64,000 nucleotides of DNA from Nakamurella leprariae (GTDB taxonomy: Bacteria; Actinomycetota; Actinomycetes; Mycobacteriales; Nakamurellaceae): positions 1 through 64,000 of the forward strand of contig NZ_JAERWK010000027.1 in assembly GCF_016918035.1 (NCBI RefSeq), in the 5' to 3' direction. Below, piece by piece: positions 49,771 through 57,750 of the stretch. Below the pieces are notes generated by a model, which saw only the letters and a program-made list of their open reading frames with translations, did not search any database and had not been told where the DNA came from. Made by a program: the position numbers and the translations under genes. Each line of letters opens with the position of its first letter. Position 1 is the stretch's first letter.

Positions 49771-52095
49771 TCAGGCCGGTCCGGTGGGCGCGACCGCGCG
49801 GAACCCGCGCAGCCGCAGACTGTTCGACACGACGAACAGCGAGGACGCCGCCATCGCCAGGCCGGCCAGCATCGGGGTGAGCAGACCCGCGGCGGCCAGC
49901 GGGATCGCGGCCACGTTGTAGGCGAAGGCCCAGAACAGGTTGCCCTTGATCACCGCCAGGGTGCGCCGCGACAGCCGGATCGCGTCGACCGCGACCCGCA
50001 GGTCGCCGCGCACCAGGGTGAGGTCGGACGCCTCGATGGCCACGTCGGTGCCGGTGCCCATGGCCAGGCCCAGATCGGCCTGGGCCAGTGCGGCGGCGTC
50101 GTTCACCCCGTCGCCGACCATCGCGACCACCCGGCCCTGCTCCTGCAGCCGGCGCACCACCGCGACCTTGTCCTGCGGCAGCACCTCGGCGATGACGGCG
50201 TCCTCGGGGATGCCGACCTGGCGGGCCACGCTGTGCGCGGCGCCGGTGCCGTCGCCGGTCAGCAGCATCGGCTGCAGACCGAGGGCGACGAGCTGCCTGA
50301 CCGCCTCGGCCGACGAGGCCTTCACCTCGTCACCGACGACGACCAGCCCGCGCACCTCGCCGTCCCAGGCCACCGCGACGGCGGTCCGGCCGGCGTCCCC
50401 GGCGGCCGCCGCCGCCACCTGCAGCGACTCGGGCAGCGCGACCGACCACTCGTCACGCAGCCACGAGGGTCGCCCCACGGCCACGGCCCGGTTCCCGACC
50501 ACGCCCTGCACCCCGAGCCCGCCGGTGGCGGCGAAGCCATCGACCGCGGGCAGGTCACCGCGACGACCGGCCGCCTCGGCCACGGCCCGTCCGATCGGGT
50601 GCTCCGACCCGGCCTCCACCGTGCCGGCCAGCCCGAGCACCTCGCCGACGTCCTGGCCGGCGACCGGCACCACGTCCAGCACGGTCATCACACCGGTGGT
50701 GACCGTGCCGGTCTTGTCCAGCAGCACGGTGTCCACCCGCCGGGTCGACTCCAGCACCTCGGGACCCTTGATGAGGATGCCGAGCTGGGCCGCCCGGCCG
50801 GTGCCGACCATGAGCGCGGTCGGCGTGGCCAGCCCCAGCGCGCACGGGCAGGCGATGATCAGCACGGCCACGGCCGCGGTGAACGCGACGGCGGCGGCGG
50901 CGCCGGACAGCAGCCAGCCGACCAGCGTCCCCACCGCCAGGACGAGCACCACCGGCACGAAGACGCCGGAGATCCGGTCGGCCAGCCGTTGCACCTGGGC
51001 CTTGCCGGTCTGGGCGTCCTCCACCAGCTGGGCCATCCGGGCCAGCTGGGTGTCCGCGCCGACCCGGGTCGCCCGGACCACCAGCCGTCCTCCGGCGTTG
51101 ACCGTGCCGCCGATGACCGCGTCCCCCGCGGTGACCTCCTGCGGGACCGGCTCCCCGGTCACCATCGAGGCGTCCACCGCGGACGAGCCGTCCAGGACTT
51201 CGCCGTCGGTGGCGATCCGCTCGCCCGGGCGGACCACGAACCGGTCCCCGACCAGCAGAGCAGCCACCGGGATCCGCTCCTCGCGGCCGTTCCGCAGCAC
51301 CGCGGCGTCCGGCGCGCCGAGCCTCAGCAGGGCCCGCAGCGCGGCACCGGACCGCCGTTTGGACCGGGCCTCCAGCCACCGCCCGGCCAGCAGGAAGGTG
51401 GTGACGCCGGTGGCCGCCTCCAGGTAGATGTTGCCGAGCCCGCTCCTGTCGGCCGATGCGGCGTTCCGGTCGATGCTCAGCGAGAACTCGTGGGTCATCC
51501 CGGGCATCCCGGCATGCCCGAAGAACAGCGCGACGACGGACCACACGAATGCGGCGGTGACACCCAGCGAGATGAGCGTGTCCATGGCGGCGGCGCCGTG
51601 CCGGGCATTGGTCCAGGCGGCCCGGTGGAACGGCCATGCCCCCCACACCGCGACCGGCGCGGCCAGGGTGAGCGAGGCCCACTGCCAGTTCGTGAACTGC
51701 AGCGCCGGGATCATCGCCATCGCGACGACCGGCACGGTGAGGACCGCACTGATCCACAACCGCTGCCGCAGTGCGTCCGTCGCGGTGTCCGCACCGTCGG
51801 CCCGGTCGGCCACGTCGCCGCCGGCCACGGCATCGACCGGCTCCGGCTCGGGCAGTCGCGCCCGGTACCCGGCCTGCTCGACCGCGGCGACCAGCGCCGC
51901 CGGATCCACCGTCGCCGGGTACCGGACCCGGGCCTGCTCGGTCGCGTAGTTGACCGACGCACTGACACCCTCGAGCTTGTTGAGCTTGCGCTCGATGCGG
52001 TTGGCGCAGGACGCGCAGGTCATCCCCTCGAGGGAGAGGTCGACGGTGTGCAGGTCCGAGGGCGGGGTGAGGGGTGGGACGGTGCTGGGGGACAT
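49771..52095 (-). CDS. copA: Copper-exporting P1B-type ATPase CopA
   Basis: Copper-transporting ATPase of 774 residues. One N-terminal metal-binding domain has M-T-C-A-S-C (~25-30). Eight membrane helices are predicted; the sixth carries the C-P-C (A-C-P-C-A-L-G) metal site, as in Cu+ pumps. Actuator domain T-G-E-P, phosphorylation site D-K-T-G-T-V-T-T, nucleotide-domain H-P (S-E-H-P-I-G) and hinge M-V-G-D-G-V-N-D-A are all intact. The N-terminal ~130 residues include an acidic linker. Last gene of csoR-copZ-copA; AAGGAG five bases before the ATG. Expected to be induced by copper through CsoR. Confidence 0.95.
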   Translation of the reverse strand: MSPSTVPPLTPPSDLHTVDLSLEGMTCASCANRIERKLNKLEGVSASVNYATEQARVRYPATVDPAALVAAVEQAGYRARLPEPEPVDAVAGGDVADRADGADTATDALRQRLWISAVLTVPVVAMAMIPALQFTNWQWASLTLAAPVAVWGAWPFHRAAWTNARHGAAAMDTLISLGVTAAFVWSVVALFFGHAGMPGMTHEFSLSIDRNAASADRSGLGNIYLEAATGVTTFLLAGRWLEARSKRRSGAALRALLRLGAPDAAVLRNGREERIPVAALLVGDRFVVRPGERIATDGEVLDGSSAVDASMVTGEPVPQEVTAGDAVIGGTVNAGGRLVVRATRVGADTQLARMAQLVEDAQTGKAQVQRLADRISGVFVPVVLVLAVGTLVGWLLSGAAAAVAFTAAVAVLIIACPCALGLATPTALMVGTGRAAQLGILIKGPEVLESTRRVDTVLLDKTGTVTTGVMTVLDVVPVAGQDVGEVLGLAGTVEAGSEHPIGRAVAEAAGRRGDLPAVDGFAATGGLGVQGVVGNRAVAVGRPSWLRDEWSVALPESLQVAAAAAGDAGRTAVAVAWDGEVRGLVVVGDEVKASSAEAVRQLVALGLQPMLLTGDGTGAAHSVARQVGIPEDAVIAEVLPQDKVAVVRRLQEQGRVVAMVGDGVNDAAALAQADLGLAMGTGTDVAIEASDLTLVRGDLRVAVDAIRLSRRTLAVIKGNLFWAFAYNVAAIPLAAAGLLTPMLAGLAMAASSLFVVSNSLRLRGFRAVAPTGPA

Positions 52096-52161
52096 CGGAA
52101 CTCCTTGCCGTGCAACATGCCCACGCCGGCTGGCATCGGCGCGACGCGGGACGGGGGCTCG

Positions 52162-52368
52162 TCAGCCGACGAGCTGGTAGCCGGCCTCCTCGACCGCGGC
52201 GCGGACGGCGTCCGGCGCGACCGGCGCGTCACTGCGTACGGTGAGTGCCCCGGAGGCCAGGTCGACGGCGACCTCGCGGACACCGGGAACCTCGCCGACC
52301 TCCTCGGTCACCGACGCCACGCAGTGCTGGCAGGTCATGCCGGTGACGGTCCAGGTCTGTTCGGTCAT
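52162..52368 (-). CDS. copZ: Copper chaperone CopZ (heavy-metal-associated domain)
   Basis: Single HMA-domain protein of 68 residues. G-M-T-C-Q-H-C at about 10-16 is the metal site; the beta-alpha-beta-beta-alpha-beta pattern continues through V-A-V-D-L-A-S-G and ends A-G-Y-Q-L. It delivers Cu+ to CopA, whose gene lies 66 bases downstream, and may also hand copper to CsoR. TGGAGG six bases before the ATG. The copper chain is complete: sensor, chaperone, pump. Confidence 0.94.
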   Translation of the reverse strand: MTEQTWTVTGMTCQHCVASVTEEVGEVPGVREVAVDLASGALTVRSDAPVAPDAVRAAVEEAGYQLVG

Positions 52369-52436
52369 GCGGTGCCTCCAGGGCAGACGGGAGCGCGAGC
52401 GCGCTCGGGAGCCGACGGTCGGTCGCCGGCCGGCGG

Positions 52437-52793
52437 TCAGGAGCGGACGAGCCGGGCGATGGCCTCGGAGGCCTCCCGGACCTTGGCCTGGGCCTCGTCG
52501 CCGCCGGCCGCGGCCGCACTGACCACGCAGTGCGAGAGGTGGTCGTCGAGCAGCCCGAGGGCGACCGACTGCAGCGCCTTCGTCATGGCCGAGACCTGCG
52601 TGAGGATGTCGATGCAGTACTTGTCGTCCTCGACCATCCGCTGCAGACCACGCGCCTGCCCCTCGATGCGGCGCAGCCGCTTGAGGTAGTCCTCCTTGCC
52701 GGAGATGTACCCGTGGGGACCGGTGTGCGCGGGGTCCGCATCAGGATGCCGGTGCACCGATCCGGTCGTCGTCTCGTCCACGCCACCAACCAT
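52437..52793 (-). CDS. csoR: Copper-sensing repressor CsoR
   Basis: All-helical repressor of about 118 residues that leaves DNA when Cu+ binds. The W-x-Y-z fingerprint is visible: D-Y-L-K-R-L-R-R-I-E-G-Q-A-R-G-L, then Cys in K-Y-C-I-D-I-L-T-Q-V-S-A and His/Cys in D-D-H-L-S-H-C-V (the C-H-C copper ligands). The N-terminal ~30 residues are an extension with extra His (V-H-R-H, T-G-P-H-G-Y). ATG 52793 sits inside the operator-like inverted repeat with TACCCT eight bases upstream, consistent with a leaderless mRNA; GTG 52781 is an alternative. First gene of the copper operon, divergent from a PPOX gene. Confidence 0.94.
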   Translation of the reverse strand: MVGGVDETTTGSVHRHPDADPAHTGPHGYISGKEDYLKRLRRIEGQARGLQRMVEDDKYCIDILTQVSAMTKALQSVALGLLDDHLSHCVVSAAAAGGDEAQAKVREASEAIARLVRS

Positions 52794-52807
52794 ACCCCCG
52801 TAGGGTA
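52793..52807. promoter_or_regulatory. CsoR-type operator overlapping the csoR start
   Basis: TACCC-(5)-GGGTA is a perfect inverted repeat with the G/C tract characteristic of CsoR sites. Read leftward it contains TACCCT, a -10 box eight bases before ATG 52793. CsoR bound here would cover -10 box, transcription start and start codon of its own operon. The divergent PPOX gene begins 73 bases away and may share control. Confidence 0.7.
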
Positions 52808-52879
52808 CTGAGCGCCAGGTGCGACGGGTCCGTCGGTCCGCCGGGGAACGGGACGGCCGCCCGATCGGTTGGACCAGCC

Positions 52880-53305
52880 ATGACTGACACCGACGGACTG
52901 ACCGAGCAGGACCTCGAGCTCCTGCGCCGTCCGCTGTACGGGTTCCTGTCCGTGGCCGCCGGACCGACACCGGCGCAGCCCCGGCCGGTGTGGTTCGAGG
53001 CGACCGATGAGGGCACGGTCCAGCTGTTCACCGGTCCGGGCACCGTGAAGATCCGCCGGTTGCGCCGGGATCCGCGGGCCTCGCTCGTCGTCGCCTCCCC
53101 CGTCGGCGAACCCGAGCGCTGGGTGTCGGTGGCCGGCCGGGCCACCATGACGGCGGACGGCGCCCACGACCTGGCCGGCCGGCTGGCCGAGCGCTACTGG
53201 GATCTCCGCGATCCGGCCCGCGCCGCCGCGCTCGCCGACATGCTGGCGCAGGACCAGGTGCGCATCATCATCGACCCGGAGACGGTGCGGCGGTTCGTGG
53301 ACTGA
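52880..53305 (+). CDS. PPOX/F420-type flavin-binding protein
   Basis: Protein of 141 residues with the split-barrel fold of the pyridoxamine 5'-phosphate oxidase superfamily: Y-G-F-L-S-V-A near 20, P-V-W-F-E-A near 36, T-G-P-G-T-V-K-I-R-R-L-R-R-D-P-R-A near 51-67 (cofactor-binding Lys/Arg motif T-x-x-x-x-K...R-x-x-R-D-P) and W-V-S-V-A-G-R-A near 82. In actinobacteria this subgroup usually binds F420 or FMN and reduces diverse substrates; which cofactor applies here is not clear. Divergent from csoR. The stop lies inside a short MFS remnant on the other strand. Confidence 0.88.
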   Translation: MTDTDGLTEQDLELLRRPLYGFLSVAAGPTPAQPRPVWFEATDEGTVQLFTGPGTVKIRRLRRDPRASLVVASPVGEPERWVSVAGRATMTADGAHDLAGRLAERYWDLRDPARAAALADMLAQDQVRIIIDPETVRRFVD

Positions 53306-53489
53306 AGAACCGGTCGGCCAGCAGTCCGGTGGAGATGACGCTGGCCGAGAGGGCGAGCGTGGACACGCTCGCGGCCAGGGCGAGCAGTCCACCGGCCATG
53401 TCCAGGCTGCGGCCGGCCCCGTCCAGCGCCGTACTGGCGATGTCCGGGTCGGCGCCCTGGACCCCGGCCAGCGAGCCGAGCAACGGCAC
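53300..53489 (-). pseudogene. Fragment of an MFS transporter N-terminus
   Basis: Leftward from GTG/ATG-like start 53489 the frame reads M-P-L-L-G-S-L-A-G-V-Q, then L-L-A-L-A-A-S-V-S-T-L-A-L-S-A-S-V-I and S-T-G-L-L-A-D-R-F before running into the end of the PPOX gene. L-A-D-R-F-(G) is the beginning of MFS motif A; the next residues (F-S-P-R-T) do not match. About 60 residues remain of a protein that normally has 400 or more. Probably the stump of an exporter deleted from the motif A codon onward. Confidence 0.45.
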
Positions 53490-53594
53490 CGCTCAACGGG
53501 ACACGACCGACGCCCCGTCCGGCGACGGAACCTGCTGCTTCGCTCGCCGATGCGACCGGGCGACCGGCGACACCTCGGTGGTCATGACCTGCGC

Positions 53595-55310
53595 TCAGCA
53601 GGCGTGGCCGGGTACGGCCAGGTGCGCGTGACCGCTGGGGTCGACCGCCTCGACCTGGGCCAGGAAGGCGCCCAGGTCGATCCGGCGGCCGCCGCGCCAG
53701 GTTCCGAGCACGGCGACCTGGTCGATGAACGCCGTCGGGTCGACCTGGTGCGGGTCGGCGGACAGCTCGACGAAGTCGGCCAGTTTGCCCGGCTCGATCG
53801 AGCCGATCTCGTGCTCGCGGCGCAGAGTGCGGGCCGCGTTCACGGTGTGGGCGGCCAGCGCCTGCTCCAGCCCGATGCGCTGCTCCGGCCCGTGCAGCGT
53901 CCCGGACGGCGTCCGTCGCGTGATCGCGGCCTGGATGTTCAGCAGCGGCAGCGGCGGCGTCACCGATCCGTCGTTGTGGAAGGACAGGCACGTCCCGGCC
54001 CGCTCGGCGTCACCGAAACGCTGCCACTGCGACCCGATCTCGGGCGCGAACAGGGTCCCGTCGAGCAGGTCGCCCCAGTAGATGAACTGGAACGGGCTCA
54101 TCGACGGGTACAGGCCGAGATCGGCGATCCGGTCGAACTGCTCGGCCCGGGCGCCGCCCACGTGCTCCACCCGCCACCGGTGGTCGGAGCCGAGCAGCCC
54201 GAACCGCTCCAGCACCTGCTGGTAGGCCGCGAGCACCACGTCCAGACCGGCGTCGCCGTTCACGTGGAAGGCCATCTGCCAACCGGACGGCACGTACCGG
54301 GCCAGGATGTCCTGCAGCTGCTCGAGCGAGTAGTTCATCGTCGTCGTGCCGCTGGGCCCGAGCGGGATGCCGGCGGTGCGGACCGTCTCGGTGTCCAGGT
54401 ACGGGTAGGTCAACGCGGCGGAGCCGACCCACGGTGATCCGTCCGCCCACAACTTGATGCCCTGTTTGCGCAGCAGCACCTCCGGGACCGCGCTGACCAG
54501 CGGCTCGTCCGCGTCCGGTTCGGTCGACATGTGGTACAGCGACACCCGCAGCGGGCAGTCGGGCATCGAGGCGAGCGCCTCGTATCCCTTGAGATACGCA
54601 GAGCTGTAGGTCATGTCGCTGGTGGTGGTGATGCCGCCGCGGGCCATGAGGGCGTAGAACTGCGCCGCCGAGTGCAGTGGGTGGGTGACCACCTGGGCCA
54701 TCAGGGGTTGGATCACCGCCATCACGGCGGCCAGCTCGGACGCCCGGCCGTCGGGCGTGCCGTCGGCGTGCCGGCCGAACGCCGCACCGACCGGGTCCGG
54801 CGGCGGTGCAGCCTCCCAGCCCAGCAGCTTCGCGGTCGCGGTGTTGAAGAAGGCCATGTGGCCGGAGTTGTCGAGCACGGCGACCGGCCGGTCCGGGAAG
54901 AACCCGTCCAGCAGTTCGATGTCGGGCTCCGGGGCCTGCTGCAACAGCCGGTCCAGCCCGTTGAACAGCAGGGGCACCCCGGGCGGTTGCTCGGTCTGGC
55001 AGCGGCGGAAGAGCGCCTGCACGTCGTTCCACGACGGGTAGCCGACGTACGGGGCGATCCAGATGGCCGGCGGCTGGGTGGCCACCCCGGAGACGAACGG
55101 GTGACCGTGTGGCTCGATGAGCCCGGGTGCCAGCACCGCGGCGCCGAGGTCCGTCTCCCGGGCGCCGGGCGCGGCCGCCCGGCACTCGTCGAGCGTGCCG
55201 ACCGCGACGATGGTGCCGGCGGCCGTGTCCAGCGCGACCGAGGTCGCCCGCGGGCGCGCCGGATCCATCGTGACGATCGTGGACGCCGACAGCACGTGAT
55301 CAGCCGTCAT
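53595..55310 (-). CDS. Amidohydrolase, YtcJ-like
   Basis: Metal-dependent hydrolase of 571 residues of the amidohydrolase family 3 type. After a small beta-domain (~1-60) comes G-L-I-E-P-H-G-H-P, the position of the H-x-H metal ligands. L-D-N-S-G-H-M-A-F-F-N-T, G-I-K-L-W-A-D-G-S, F-H-V-N-G-D-A-G-L-D, R-V-E-H-V-G and S-F-H-N-D-G-S-V are conserved blocks, the last holding the catalytic Asp. It ends with I-E-P-G-K-L-A-D-F-V-E-L, typical of the returning beta-domain. Relatives cleave amides or N-acyl compounds; the substrate is unknown. GGGGGAG before ATG 55310. Divergent from the GH15 gene; 220 bases between them. Confidence 0.92.
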   Translation of the reverse strand: MTADHVLSASTIVTMDPARPRATSVALDTAAGTIVAVGTLDECRAAAPGARETDLGAAVLAPGLIEPHGHPFVSGVATQPPAIWIAPYVGYPSWNDVQALFRRCQTEQPPGVPLLFNGLDRLLQQAPEPDIELLDGFFPDRPVAVLDNSGHMAFFNTATAKLLGWEAAPPPDPVGAAFGRHADGTPDGRASELAAVMAVIQPLMAQVVTHPLHSAAQFYALMARGGITTTSDMTYSSAYLKGYEALASMPDCPLRVSLYHMSTEPDADEPLVSAVPEVLLRKQGIKLWADGSPWVGSAALTYPYLDTETVRTAGIPLGPSGTTTMNYSLEQLQDILARYVPSGWQMAFHVNGDAGLDVVLAAYQQVLERFGLLGSDHRWRVEHVGGARAEQFDRIADLGLYPSMSPFQFIYWGDLLDGTLFAPEIGSQWQRFGDAERAGTCLSFHNDGSVTPPLPLLNIQAAITRRTPSGTLHGPEQRIGLEQALAAHTVNAARTLRREHEIGSIEPGKLADFVELSADPHQVDPTAFIDQVAVLGTWRGGRRIDLGAFLAQVEAVDPSGHAHLAVPGHAC

Positions 55311-55530
55311 GGTGCTCCCCCAAGCACTCGAGCGCGTCACCCGGACCCACGGGGCGCAGCGGTTCGCACGGACGACCGGCCCCCACCGGCTCCTTCCGCG
55401 ATCCCGGGGCGTCGATCGCTCGATCGCCCGCGCGATGATCACGTTGCGTGGTGAGTTTGACACGCCCCGGATCGGGAAGACAAGGGTCGATCCTGGCGGT
55501 CGACACCGCCGACGTGAGGGGGAGGACCGC

Positions 55531-57642
55531 ATGGCCGACAATGAGCCGATGGTGGACACCGAGTCGACAGCGACCGCAGCCAAGACCGCCAACGGGCCGG
55601 AGTCAGCCCGGCGCCGCCCGCTGAGCCGGGGTGCCGACGACACCGCCGACGGCCTCGGCGCGCAGCTGACCGCGGACAAGCCGATCCCGGACGGCCGCCC
55701 CGCCCAGCGCCTGGCCCCGAGCCCGCACACCCCGGACCATCCGGAGGACTCGTTCCACTCGTCCGGGAACTTCCCGAACATCGCCGACTACGCGTTCCTC
55801 TCGGACTGCGAGACCAACTGCCTGATCGCCCCGTCCGGCGCGGTCGAGTGGATGTGCTTCCCCCGCCCGGACTCGCCGAGCGTGTTCAGCCAGCTGCTGG
55901 ACCGTTCCGGCGGTTCGTTCCGGGTCGGCCCCTTCGGGGTCCAGGTGCCCGTGGCCCGGCGGTACCTGCCCGGGACGCTGGTGCTGGAGACGACCTGGCA
56001 GACCCCGACCGGCTGGCTCACCGTCCGGGACGCGCTGATCATGGGGCCCTGGCACAACGTCGAGGCCAGGTCCAAGACGCACCGCCGTTCCCCCACCGAC
56101 TACGACGCCGCGCACACGCTGCTGCGCACCATCAAGTGCGTGAACGGCACCGTCGACCTCTCGGTGAACTGCGACCCGGTGTTCGACTACGCGCGGACCA
56201 GCGGTGAGTGGACCTACCCCGGCGACGACTACTCCGTGGTCGAGGCGGTGCCGCAGGGCGAGAACGGACCGAAGATCACCCTGACCAGCTCGCTGCGCCT
56301 CGGCGTGGAGGGCCGCTCGGTGCTGGCCCGCACCAAGATGTCGCTCGGCGACACCCATTACGTGGCCCTCAGTTTCTCGGACCTGCCGGCGCCCCGTGAC
56401 GTCGCCGAGGCCGAGGACCAGATGTGGCGCACCGGCGAGTACTGGCGGGAGTGGCTGACCCGCGGCACGTTCCCGGACCACCCGTGGCGGATCTACCTGC
56501 AGTCCTCCGCGCTCGCGCTCAAGGGCCTGTCGTACGCGCCGACCGGGGCGCTGCTGGCCGCGGCGACCACCTCGTTGCCGGAGACGCCCGGCGGCGAACG
56601 CAACTGGGACTACCGGTTCTCCTGGATCCGGGACTCCACCTTCGCCCTCTGGGGCCTGTACACCCTGGGCTTCGACCGGGAGGCCAACGACTTCTTCTAC
56701 TTCATCCACGACGTCTGCAAGGACAACCCCAACGACCTGCAGATCATGTACGGCGTCGGCGGTGAGCGGACGCTGACCGAGGAGGTCCTGGACCACCTCG
56801 GCGGGTACGACGACGCCCGGCCGGTACGCATCGGCAACGGCGCCTACAACCAGAAGCAGCACGACGTCTGGGGCGCGCTGCTCGACTCCATCTACCTGCA
56901 CACCCGGTCCCGGGAGCAGATGCCCGAGGAGCTGTGGCCGATCGTCGTGGCCCAGGTGGAACAGGCCGCCGCGCACTGGCGCGCGCCGGACCGCGGCATC
57001 TGGGAGGTCCGCGGCGAGGAACAGCACTTCGTGTCGTCCAAGATCATGTGCTGGGTGGCCATGGATCGCGGCGTCCGGCTGGCCCGGCTGCACGACTCCA
57101 AGGAGACCGCGGACAAGTGGCAGGCCATCGCGGACGAGATCCACGAGGACATCTGCACCAACGGCGTCGACGAGCGCGGCGTCTTCGTGCAGCGGTACGG
57201 CTCCGACGCACTGGACGCTTCGCTGCTGCTCATGCCGCTGCTGCGGTTCCTCCCGCCGCACGACGAGCGGGTCCGCAAGACCGTGCTGGCCATCAACGAT
57301 GAGCTCAACGAGTCGGGGTTCATCCTGCGGTACCGGGTCGACGAGACCGACGACGGCCTGTCCGGTGAGGAGGGCACGTTCACCATCTGCTCCTTCTGGA
57401 TGGTCTCCGCGCTGGTCGAGATCGGCGAGGTGGACATGGCCCGGCAACTGTGCGAGCGGCTGCTGTCCCACGCGTCCCCGCTCAACCTGTACGCGGAGGA
57501 GCTGGACCCGACCACGGGCCGGCACCTCGGCAACTTCCCGCAGGCATTCACCCACCTGGCGCTGATCAACGCAGTCACCCACGTCATCCGGGCCGAGGAG
57601 AGTTCGCGGCTGTTCGGGTTCAACCCGGCCAACCGGCACTGA
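55531..57642 (+). CDS. Glycoside hydrolase family 15 protein (trehalase/glucoamylase type)
   Basis: Enzyme of 703 residues. A disordered, charged N-terminus (~1-80) precedes the N-terminal beta-domain starting I-A-D-Y-A-F-L-S-D-C-E-T-N-C-L-I-A-P-S-G and V-E-W-M-C-F-P-R-P-D, then the (alpha/alpha)6 barrel with W-D-Y-R-F-S-W-I-R-D-S-T-F (~360), the GH15 signature, and further conserved G-N-G-A-Y-N-Q-K-Q and S-K-I-M-C-W-V-A-M-D-R-G. This subgroup in actinobacteria includes trehalases; glucoamylase is the alternative. GGGGGAGGA precedes ATG 55531. No signal peptide, so it is cytoplasmic. TTGACA at 55457-55462 is a possible -35 box. Confidence 0.93.
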   Translation: MADNEPMVDTESTATAAKTANGPESARRRPLSRGADDTADGLGAQLTADKPIPDGRPAQRLAPSPHTPDHPEDSFHSSGNFPNIADYAFLSDCETNCLIAPSGAVEWMCFPRPDSPSVFSQLLDRSGGSFRVGPFGVQVPVARRYLPGTLVLETTWQTPTGWLTVRDALIMGPWHNVEARSKTHRRSPTDYDAAHTLLRTIKCVNGTVDLSVNCDPVFDYARTSGEWTYPGDDYSVVEAVPQGENGPKITLTSSLRLGVEGRSVLARTKMSLGDTHYVALSFSDLPAPRDVAEAEDQMWRTGEYWREWLTRGTFPDHPWRIYLQSSALALKGLSYAPTGALLAAATTSLPETPGGERNWDYRFSWIRDSTFALWGLYTLGFDREANDFFYFIHDVCKDNPNDLQIMYGVGGERTLTEEVLDHLGGYDDARPVRIGNGAYNQKQHDVWGALLDSIYLHTRSREQMPEELWPIVVAQVEQAAAHWRAPDRGIWEVRGEEQHFVSSKIMCWVAMDRGVRLARLHDSKETADKWQAIADEIHEDICTNGVDERGVFVQRYGSDALDASLLLMPLLRFLPPHDERVRKTVLAINDELNESGFILRYRVDETDDGLSGEEGTFTICSFWMVSALVEIGEVDMARQLCERLLSHASPLNLYAEELDPTTGRHLGNFPQAFTHLALINAVTHVIRAEESSRLFGFNPANRH

Positions 57643-57750
57643 CGACCGATCCGCCGACCGGCTGACAGGATCGACGGGTACTGACGGTCGAGTGCCGCGC
57701 CCGGTCAGTCCGGACCGACCCGCGGCCGACCATCCGGGAGGGAACTGCTG

